Shown: one piece after another, positions 1 to 5,331 of the stretch
Layout: each line of letters begins with the position of its first letter
How positions within the stretch are numbered: the first letter of the stretch is position 1
Assembly: GCA_022360235.1 (NCBI GenBank)
Contig: JAKSDE010000018.1
Span: 1-8,991 of the forward strand
Length of the DNA: 8,991 nt
Reading direction: 5' to 3'
From: Cytophagales bacterium
Lineage (GTDB): Bacteria > Bacteroidota > Bacteroidia > Cytophagales > Amoebophilaceae
Notes under the pieces: generated by a model
Seen by the model: the letters and a program-made list of their open reading frames with translations, nothing else
The model's database searches: none
What the model was told of the DNA's origin: nothing
Program-made: the position numbers and the translations under genes

Positions 1-49
1 AAATTTTTTTTCAAAATTATTTTTGAAATTATCTTTTAGCAATAAATAG

Positions 50-223
50 TTATATTTTTAGATGATTCCTTAAGGAAATTTGGCCATAATAAGAAGAGAG
101 CGCGTCCTTACTATAGTCGATTACTTTTTTTCTTATTGACGCCTTGATTGCAGGGGCGCTTGGGTCATTGACGGACGGTTGAGCAGAAGGAGCTGTGCTA
201 CTATCCCCACGAAAGGAGAAATT
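50..223 (-). pseudogene. Possible C-terminal remnant of an unidentified gene
   Basis: Read on the minus strand, the frame ending in TAA at 52-50 stays open for about 62 codons, back to a stop at 241-239. It contains no ATG. The translation looks protein-like: a Ser/Pro/Ala-rich stretch (SSTAPSAQPSVNDPSAP) and then a more ordinary tail ending SSYYGQISLRNHLKI. The local base composition (about 45% GC over 100-215) is higher than in the very AT-rich DNA on both sides, which fits old coding sequence. The plausible coding part stops near 220, where the left copy of the tandem duplication begins, so the 5' part may have been lost in that rearrangement. I do not recognise the family. The stretch could be chance open frame. 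Confidence 0.3.
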
Positions 224-384
224 GAGTATCCTATTTATTTACTTTTTTGATAATAAAGTTGTATTATTTAGGTATGAAGCTAATCGTATAACAAAATATT
301 TTATACTATCAGTCAAAAAATAATTAAAATCTTTATTATCGTCCTTATAACAGGAATTTTATGCGCCCACTGTAATCAATAAAA
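219..384 (+). repeat. Tandem duplication, left copy (leader and signal-peptide region)
   Basis: This segment is repeated directly at 385-551 with an offset of 166-167 bp. Matching landmarks are CTATTTATTT at 231 and 397, AATAAAGTTGTATTAT at 252 and 418, and CTTATAACAGGAATTTTATG at 344 and 511. The copies have diverged by many substitutions and about one indel, so the duplication is not recent. The unit carries the upstream region plus roughly the first 17-20 codons of a lipoprotein-like gene. Confidence 0.9.
323..382 (+). pseudogene. Dead duplicate of the lipoprotein signal-peptide start
   Basis: Aligned to the intact start at 490, this stretch reads I-K-I-F-I-I-V-L-I-T-G-I-L-C-A-H-C-N-Q and then TAA at 380-382. 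The initiator position holds ATT rather than ATG. The encoded peptide still resembles the downstream one (MKNFIIFLITGILCTHCTQ) despite nucleotide changes. It ends where the second duplication unit begins, so it is a leader-only fragment. Initiation at ATT is possible but rare, and the product would be only 19 residues. Confidence 0.75.
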
Positions 385-551
385 AAATTTAGCACCCTAT
401 TTATTTGCTTTTTTAATAATAAAGTTGTATTATACAGGTAGGAATTTAATCGTATAGCAAAATGTTTCACCCTATAAATCAAAAAAATCATGAAAAACTT
501 TATTATCTTCCTTATAACAGGAATTTTATGCACCCACTGTACCCAAAAGTA
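385..551 (+). repeat. Tandem duplication, right copy (feeds the ankyrin gene)
   Basis: This is the second unit of the duplication starting at 219. It retains the ATG at 490 and runs into the ankyrin lipoprotein reading frame. Similarity to the left copy fades just after the Cys-rich end of the signal peptide (TGTACCCAA here, TGTAATCAA in the left copy). Confidence 0.9.
404..435 (+). promoter_or_regulatory. Weak candidate promoter for the ankyrin lipoprotein gene
   Basis: TTTG at 404-407 is followed after 20 bp by TATTATAC at 428-435. The spacing matches the Bacteroidota -33/-7 layout, but the -7 box is a poor match to TAnnTTTG (closer to a classic TATAAT box). The left copy has TTTA at the equivalent -33 position. 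A start near 440 would leave a leader of about 50 nt. Low confidence in such AT-rich DNA. Confidence 0.22.
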
Positions 552-1329
552 TATTAAGATGGACAAAGACAACCTCCACCCGACAGGGCAGAATGCTACT
601 AAAGGCGACAATCCACCAGAAACAGCGAGCAGCACCCCAGCAGGAACAACTGACCTCGAAAGATTGTCAAAGTAGCTCTTTGAGGTCCTCAAAGGCGAAT
701 ATTACTTCGACGACGAAGATACAGAAGCATTCGAAGAAGCATTCAAAAAGGAAATCGAAAAGGTACTCGAAGAAGCAAAAAGAAAGGGCATAGCAGAAGC
801 AGTAGTAAATTCAGTACATGAGGGGGGCTTTGGTTACACGCCTTTAATTAAGGTTTCCGTCGCTGGTAACGTGGGCTTGATGAAACTATTTTTAGATGCA
901 GGTGCGAAGGTGGATATGAGGGCAGGAGAGTTGGCAGGTAGAGAGACAGCCTTGCACAAAGCCGCTTATGCGGGGCACACGAAGGCTGTAGAGCTCCTGG
1001 TAGAAAGAGGTGCTACAATAGATGCAGCAGATAATCGTGGTAAGACAGCCTTGCACGATGCCGCTTCTGAGGGGCACCTGGAGATTGTAAAGCTCTTGGT
1101 AGGAAAAGGTGCTAATATAGAGGCAACAGATAAGCGTGGTAAGACAGCCTTGTTGTATGCTGTATGGTATGGGCATCGTGATGTAGTAGTCTATTTATTA
1201 GAAGAAGGAGCTAATGTTGAGGTAAAGGATAAACGTGAGTATGGAGTGCAGGAGGAGCTAGAAGGCATTGAAGATGATGAACAAAAAGATAAGATGGAAA
1301 AACTACTACGTAGTTACAAGAAAAAGTAG
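490..1329 (+). pseudogene. Ankyrin-repeat lipoprotein-like gene with an in-frame TAG
   Basis: One frame runs from ATG 490 to TAG 1327-1329 (279 codons) and is interrupted only by TAG at 673-675 (codon 62), with no shift on either side. Residues 1-17 (MKNFIIFLITGILCTHC) form a hydrophobic signal with Cys14 and Cys17. This suggests a lipoprotein, although neither Cys has a textbook lipobox. Residues 18-61 are polar and Pro/Thr-rich, and 62-113 are acidic and helical (EAFEEAFKKEIEKVLEEAKRK). About four ankyrin repeats follow: a divergent one at 115-149, then 33-residue units at about 151-183, 184-216 and 217-249 carrying TALHxAAxxGH and LLxxGAxI/V. The C-terminus is charged. Known ankyrin repeats bind proteins and are common in symbiont effectors. 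As written, two pieces remain: a 61-residue exported peptide and an ankyrin fragment that could start at GTG 871. A CAG-to-TAG change would explain the break. Suppression or a sequencing error is also possible. Confidence 0.85.
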
Positions 1330-1368
1330 GAATGGTTTATTTGTTTGAAGTAAAGAGAGAAGGAAAAG

Positions 1369-1400
1369 TTTCAAAAGTGTCATTCATTTAAATAGTTTTA
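1369..1400 (+). promoter_or_regulatory. Weak candidate promoter abutting the 731-residue ORF
   Basis: TTTC (1369-1372), 20 bp, then TAGTTTTA (1393-1400) resembles TTTG-N19-21-TAnnTTTG with one mismatch in each box. If real, transcription would begin at or just inside ATG 1403. That would imply a leaderless message or a start at the second ATG (1409). The whole 73-bp gap after the ankyrin gene is AT-rich, and I see no other element in it apart from a degenerate copy of the dispersed repeat at 1350-1381. Confidence 0.2.
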
Positions 1401-1402
1401 GT

Positions 1403-3598
1403 ATGTCTATGTTTTTTGGGGGGAATAAAGAGAATGAAAAGAAAGATCATCAGTCAAGAACTATATTCTCTTTTAGGCGTCGAAGAGAGGAGAAGGCTAG
1501 CAGTGGGAGGGATCAATCGTTACGTGCTGATGAGGCAGCCTACTTGCAATACATCGAGCGAAGCCTGGATCGAAAGATGGGAGGATATTCCTCCCACAGT
1601 AATAGAAAAGAAAAAGAAGATTTGGAATTGCTATCGAGAATAGCGTTCAACATGCGGACAGAGTCTGATGCTGAATGGGAAGCACTACAAAGCGAAATAT
1701 TAGCAGTAAATGGAGCAGCCACGAGTGGCCAAGAAATCGCCCATTTAGAGGAGCTCATCAGTAGAATCGACGATTGGCAGCAAAAGAATTTTGGTAAGGG
1801 TAGATTTCTCTCTCGCCGTACCCATCAGGAGTTACTCGCGGTCTATAAGCTTGTCAAGCAGTTACATCAAACAGTAGGAGAGGTATGGGACGACATCTCT
1901 GAGAGCAAGCTCGACAACCTTGCCCGTGAGGCAAAGGGGTTGAAATCAGGAAGATTGCTTTTCAGCACTACCTTTAGCAAAATCAAAAGAGCTCTGAAAC
2001 GGTATGAGTACTACCAGCAAAGAGATGACCGATCCAACGCGTGTGCAATGCGCAAACCATTAAGGCAGCTCACCACCCAGTGGCTCTCTCACGCCCACAC
2101 CAAAGAGAAGGTCATTGTAAGCCAAGAGCTCAAAGAGGTGGCTACGTTAAGACTAAGCCGGGTCATGGAGCTGTCAGCCAGTCAAAAGCTGACACCCGCT
2201 GACTTACAAGCTAGAGAGGAAGAGACACAGAAAAAATTTGAAGAGGCCATAGCGGGTATAGGTAAGCAAAGCACTCGTAGTTTATGGAATTTATGGGGTT
2301 TATGGGGCAGAGATGCAGCATTGGAAACTACCCAAAAAGAATTTGCAGAGGTTGGGAATGTTCCTTCCTTTGGCGAGAAAATAGCGGTTATCAAAAGAGG
2401 AGTCAAGGTGGGGAAGGAATGGTTAAAAAAGAATAGGAATCGACGTATCGGGGGGTTTAGCGTTCGTACCCATCAGCAATTACTCAATGCGTACCTGTTT
2501 GTAAAGATCCTCCATCAGGTACTCAACAAGGGGGAGGTAGACTTATCTTGGTATGCGAGGATAACCCCAAACTTAAAAGGAGATTTATTTCAAGATATTC
2601 AAAAGGCGCTTAAGGAATACCAGAACTATAGAAAACAAGGAGATGAAGAAGGAGCTAACGAAGCAAGAGAAAAATTAAATAGGCAGGTAGCTGAGTGGTT
2701 GGAGAACAAAGAGCAGGATAAAATCATTGCTGTCCATAATCTACTTGACCTTGCACCGCAGGAAATAGCCAGGCTGGAGAGGGAGGCGGCACGAAATCCC
2801 GTTAAAGAAATGATAAACTGGGGACTAGGTAAAGTGAGAACGGGCTTAAGGGGAGGAGTGAATGTTGCATTTGACTACCTCTTTGTTCCTATTGGTAAGA
2901 GTACGGGCCTCTACCTTGCCGCCCAAGCTGTCGGTAGATGGTTACCCACACGTGGTATAACTTTCCTCCATACATTGGGAGGGCTAGCTGCTGTCTACCC
3001 ATTTAGTGGGTTAATTGGAAATACTATAGGTCGAGGTATAGATATTTATAGAAACCAACTATTGAAGGGAATAGACAAGACAACAAAGCGAACTTCTAGT
3101 ATGGTCAGCAGTGCCCTAGAGACTGCCAGCAACGTATCAGCTAAGTTGCGTCAAATGGTGTTTAACCCCTGGGGTGGTGGGCACCCCAAAGAGCAATCCG
3201 TGACCATAGGCGACGTAGAACAAGGAAGGGTGGTAGGAGGCAAAGAATATCATTCCCAAGAAATGTCTGATCAAGAGGCTAGCAACCTACTAGAGAGCGA
3301 TCGAGAGCGAGAGATAGATCTGTTTGAGAAAGATGATAAGTTTGAGGCTCTGTGCCCTTATTTTGATAAAGAAGGTACAGCCTTTTATGATGCGGAAGAG
3401 CATCTCATAAGTGGTGAAGAGGATAAGGAGTCTGCTGCTGATAAAGAAGGGAAAGCAGTCACTCCCTCCAGGGCAGAAGACTTAATGGGAGAGCCAGAAG
3501 CATTAGCAAGGAGCGTAAGCGAAGTGAAAAGTACAAGTAGGGATACATCTTGGCTTTACCGCTTGCTGAAAACCCTAGGAATTTACTCTAGTTCTTAG
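1403..3598 (+). CDS. Unrecognised 731-residue protein with internal duplication
   Basis: I do not recognise the family. The N-terminus (residues 1-45) is very basic and polar with no signal peptide. Two related helical modules follow, at about 112-262 and 324-460. Each carries a matching core (RTHQELLAVYKLVKQLHQ at 139-156, RTHQQLLNAYLFVKILHQ at 355-372), then a K-R/E-Y-x-x-Y helix and a QLTTQWL or QVAEWL segment. Between them is a Trp-rich stretch (SLWNLWGLWG, about 293-302). Residues about 480-545 are Gly-rich and hydrophobic (including GITFLHTLGGLAAVYPFSGL), possibly a membrane-inserting or hairpin segment. The tail (600-710) is strongly acidic, ending in a short helix. Start choice: ATG 1403 is the first in frame and 1409 is an alternative; no clear ribosome binding site is seen. 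It ends TAG then TAA, 44 bp from the convergent ATPase gene. A helical, amphipathic, soluble-plus-membrane layout would suit an effector or host-interaction protein, but this is inference. Confidence 0.9.
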   Translation: MSMFFGGNKENEKKDHQSRTIFSFRRRREEKASSGRDQSLRADEAAYLQYIERSLDRKMGGYSSHSNRKEKEDLELLSRIAFNMRTESDAEWEALQSEILAVNGAATSGQEIAHLEELISRIDDWQQKNFGKGRFLSRRTHQELLAVYKLVKQLHQTVGEVWDDISESKLDNLAREAKGLKSGRLLFSTTFSKIKRALKRYEYYQQRDDRSNACAMRKPLRQLTTQWLSHAHTKEKVIVSQELKEVATLRLSRVMELSASQKLTPADLQAREEETQKKFEEAIAGIGKQSTRSLWNLWGLWGRDAALETTQKEFAEVGNVPSFGEKIAVIKRGVKVGKEWLKKNRNRRIGGFSVRTHQQLLNAYLFVKILHQVLNKGEVDLSWYARITPNLKGDLFQDIQKALKEYQNYRKQGDEEGANEAREKLNRQVAEWLENKEQDKIIAVHNLLDLAPQEIARLEREAARNPVKEMINWGLGKVRTGLRGGVNVAFDYLFVPIGKSTGLYLAAQAVGRWLPTRGITFLHTLGGLAAVYPFSGLIGNTIGRGIDIYRNQLLKGIDKTTKRTSSMVSSALETASNVSAKLRQMVFNPWGGGHPKEQSVTIGDVEQGRVVGGKEYHSQEMSDQEASNLLESDREREIDLFEKDDKFEALCPYFDKEGTAFYDAEEHLISGEEDKESAADKEGKAVTPSRAEDLMGEPEALARSVSEVKSTSRDTSWLYRLLKTLGIYSSS
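1736..2188 (+). repeat. Internal module A of the 731-residue protein
   Basis: Residues about 112-262 align with module B at about 324-460. Shared landmarks are FLSRRTHQELLAVYKLVKQL, an ALKRYEYYQQR segment and LRQLTTQWL. The DNA still shares CGTACCCATCAG at the module core (near 1819 and 2465), but elsewhere the nucleotides have diverged, so the duplication is old. Confidence 0.7.
2372..2782 (+). repeat. Internal module B of the 731-residue protein
   Basis: Residues about 324-460 are the second copy of the helical module. They contain FSVRTHQQLLNAYLFVKIL, ALKEYQNYRKQ and LNRQVAEWL in the same order as module A. The spacing between the core and the Tyr-rich helix is similar in both, which argues for duplication of a folded domain rather than chance similarity. 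Confidence 0.7.
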
Positions 3599-3642
3599 TA
3601 ACGTAGAAGGGGAAAAGTTTTAAAAACTCGAAACTAAGAATT
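3599..3642. repeat. Dispersed repeat with two heptad units between convergent genes
   Basis: This 44-bp gap shares most of its length with 5258-5305: TAGTAA-CGTAGAA, GAAAAGTTyTwAAAACTCGAAA and CTAAGAAyTC appear in both. Its heptads are ACTCGAA (3626-3632) and ACTAAGA (3633-3639). The palindromic AGTTTTAAAAACT (3617-3629) and the T-rich run beside it could form a weak bidirectional terminator for the two converging genes, but the stem is short and AT-only. Confidence 0.7.
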
Positions 3643-5031
3643 CTAATACCGCCTTCGAAAGATCGTTCCTCCGTCTTTTCGAATTTCTCTTTCAATACCT
3701 CTGACAATATCTTCATGCATAATTAAGCGCGACGGTCTTTCCATCGCTTCGGGCAGGCAGTAGTAGAGTACGTTGAGGGTTGCCCCTCCTGTGACGCCCT
3801 CGTAGTCATGGGCAATCTGCGCTAGATCCACCCCTTTGTCAAGGCCAATGGGACCTTCAAACGCCTTTTGCCACAATAAGAGTCTTTGCTCAGCGTCTGG
3901 CTGAGGAAACTCTATAATAGCCTGAAACCTTCTTAAAAAAGCTTCATCAATATTCCCTTTTAAGTTGGTAGCTAAAATTATGACGCCGGAGAAGGATTCT
4001 ATTCTTTGCAGCAGATAAGCTACCTCTTGGTTGGCATAACGGTCACGCGCATCTTTGGTGACGGTTCTTTGGCCAAACAGTGCATCAGCTTCATCAAAGA
4101 ACAGGATCCAGTTTTTATTTTCTGACTGTTGAAATAGGCGGGCCAAGTTTTTTTCTGTTTCTCCAATGTACTTGGAAACGATCATGGCTAGATTTACTTT
4201 ATATACGTCCATGGAGGTAGCCTTGCCTAGCAGCGTAGCTGTGAACGTTTTACCTACTCCGGGCGGGCCACTCAATAAGATGCGGTACCCTCGTAATTTT
4301 GTATTATAACTCATCTTATGTAATAAAGTACTTCTATGCTTGATCCACTTTTTTACTTCTTCTACTCCTTGAGCGGTTTTGTAATCTAGTACTAAATCTT
4401 TCCATTCTAAAGAGGTTGTAATAAGAGAAGCGGGAAATTGGGTACTGAACGTGGGTGTGTATGGCTTTCCTCTGGTAAGTAGCATACTATACTCCTCTGA
4501 GACCATAAGCTCGTCACTTATGCTAAGCTTATTATTTTTAGAAGCCTTATAGCAAAGTATATTAGCTTTGGAAAAGAAATGGCCTTTGTCAAAGAGGTAC
4601 ATCAAAGCAATCCGTTTTTTTATATCGTGTCCTGCCAAAATAAAAAGGGCCGTTTGAATAGTAGGAAAGATGCTCCTGTGGTCAACACCTTGGATGCTCC
4701 CCCACGCTGCATACTCCTTGTTCCCTTTTTCATCCTTACTAAAAAGAATCGTTAGCAGTTCTGGCTTAATATCAGCGGACAAAGCAAGTATTAAAACAAT
4801 TCGTTCCTCAAAGTTCATCTTAAACTTTCTGATCGTTTCAGCATAGAGGGAAGGGTCTTGGCTAGCATCAGGAGGAGGTAGGGTAGCCATCATTTGGTTG
4901 GTATTCTTTTTCTCTCTTATACTAATACTAACGTCTACACGCATACTAATGTCTACACGCATACTTATTACTTTTACTAACCACTCTAATTCTTTTTCTA
5001 AGAAGGCAGCATTTGTTTGTATTGAATCCAT
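3643..5031 (-). CDS. AAA+ ATPase of contractile injection system (Afp15-like) type
   Basis: This 462-residue protein has an N-terminal helical domain (about 60-210) and a single AAA+ domain (about 215-445). Visible motifs are Walker A GPPGVGKT (255-262), Walker B ILFFDEAD (309-316), sensor 1 ATN (354-356) and arginine-finger DEAFLRRF (362-369). The N-domain phrases EERIVLILALSADIKPELL and PTIQTALFILAGHD, plus SKYIGETEKNLARLF and NQEVAYLLQRIE, match my recollection of ATPases encoded in Bacteroidota extracellular contractile injection (antifeeding-prophage-like) clusters. The family is thought to act in assembly or loading of the particle in the cytoplasm. After the arginine finger the usual sensor-2 segment reads GVTGGATLN, with no obvious arginine. 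No sheath, tube or baseplate gene lies nearby, so the gene is detached from its cluster. An 18-bp tandem duplication adds six residues near the N-terminus. ATG 5031 was chosen as the first in frame. Confidence 0.9.
   Translation of the reverse strand: MDSIQTNAAFLEKELEWLVKVISMRVDISMRVDVSISIREKKNTNQMMATLPPPDASQDPSLYAETIRKFKMNFEERIVLILALSADIKPELLTILFSKDEKGNKEYAAWGSIQGVDHRSIFPTIQTALFILAGHDIKKRIALMYLFDKGHFFSKANILCYKASKNNKLSISDELMVSEEYSMLLTRGKPYTPTFSTQFPASLITTSLEWKDLVLDYKTAQGVEEVKKWIKHRSTLLHKMSYNTKLRGYRILLSGPPGVGKTFTATLLGKATSMDVYKVNLAMIVSKYIGETEKNLARLFQQSENKNWILFFDEADALFGQRTVTKDARDRYANQEVAYLLQRIESFSGVIILATNLKGNIDEAFLRRFQAIIEFPQPDAEQRLLLWQKAFEGPIGLDKGVDLAQIAHDYEGVTGGATLNVLYYCLPEAMERPSRLIMHEDIVRGIEREIRKDGGTIFRRRY
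4933..4968. repeat. 18-bp tandem duplication inside the ATPase gene
   Basis: Positions 4933-4950 repeat at 4951-4968 with two mismatches. In the protein this gives ISMRVD twice (residues 23-28 and 29-34), followed by a related VSISI. The repeat is in phase, so the frame is kept. It lies in the poorly conserved N-terminal extension, where length variation should be tolerated. Confidence 0.85.
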
Positions 5032-5131
5032 AAGGTAAAATTTTTTTGTTTCCCTGTAGGTTCGTGCCAGGTATTCTCTGTTATCTGCCCTGATCTTATG
5101 CTATAACCGTACGCACGAAGCTATAGACCTA

Positions 5132-5162
5132 TAAAGCTACAAATAATTTGTATATCTACAAA
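5132..5162 (-). promoter_or_regulatory. Candidate promoter for the AAA+ ATPase gene
   Basis: On the minus strand TTTG (5162-5159) is followed after 19 bp by TAGCTTTA (5139-5132), a one-mismatch fit to the Bacteroidota TTTG-N19-21-TAnnTTTG pattern. It would give a leader of roughly 95-100 nt before ATG 5031. The surrounding 5032-5255 stretch contains no open frame I would call a gene. Confidence 0.4.
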
Positions 5163-5221
5163 AATACCTATAATTAAACAAAATAGTACTAAAAAAATTA
5201 TGATGAGTTAGGCACATTGAT

Positions 5222-5242
5222 ATCAAATACGGCAGATTTGAT
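5222..5242. other. Inverted repeat in the spacer upstream of the ATPase
   Basis: ATCAAAT (5222-5228) and ATTTGAT (5236-5242) are perfect 7-bp arms around a 7-nt loop. No U-run follows on either strand, so it is not a convincing terminator. It lies about 60-90 bp upstream of the candidate ATPase promoter and could be a protein-binding site or chance. Confidence 0.35.
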
Positions 5243-5255
5243 CCTCTCTCTGGTA

Positions 5256-5321
5256 GTAAGCGTAGAATTTAGAAAAAGTTCTTAAAACTCGAAACTAAGA
5301 ACTCGGAACTGAGAACTCTAG
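5256..5321. repeat. Dispersed repeat with five tandem heptads (ACTnnGA type)
   Basis: Five consecutive 7-bp units run from 5287: ACTCGAA, ACTAAGA, ACTCGGA, ACTGAGA and the degenerate ACTCTAG. Upstream, TAGTAAGCGTAGAA and GAAAAAGTTCTTAAA match the flank of the copy at 3599-3642. The array sits 11 bp beyond the secDF stop codon. Periodic short repeats of this kind are known in several bacterial groups, and their function is generally unclear. Confidence 0.8.
5272..5303 (-). terminator. Candidate intrinsic terminator of secDF
   Basis: Read on the minus strand, AGTTCTTA (5303-5296) and TAAGAACT (5284-5277) form an 8-bp perfect stem with an 11-nt loop. The run CTTTTTC follows at once (5278-5272). 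The stem is AT-rich, so stability is modest, but position (about 30 nt past the secDF stop) and polarity fit. The left arm is made of heptad repeat units and the right arm of the conserved repeat flank. Confidence 0.5.
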
Positions 5322-5331
5322 CTTCTATAGC

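Noticed and set aside
345..692. 115-residue minus-strand ORF with hydrophobic stretches
   Set aside because: It is antisense to the leader duplication and the start of the ankyrin gene. The hydrophobicity is a mirror of AT-rich sequence.
593..793. 66-residue Lys/Ser-rich plus-strand ORF
   Set aside because: It is an out-of-frame shadow of the acidic helical part of the ankyrin gene. The repetitive KHSKK pattern comes from the GAAGAAGCA codon repeats.
871..1329. Independent ankyrin protein starting at GTG 871
   Set aside because: The same frame continues upstream to the signal peptide with only one stop, and GTG 871 falls inside an ankyrin repeat, so a separate gene is less likely than a broken one.
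5032..5255. Small gene in the spacer between the ATPase and secDF
   Set aside because: All frames are short, AT-rich and interrupted. Only a candidate promoter and an inverted repeat stand out.
5287..5321. CRISPR-like array
   Set aside because: The units are 7 bp with no spacers, and there are no cas genes.
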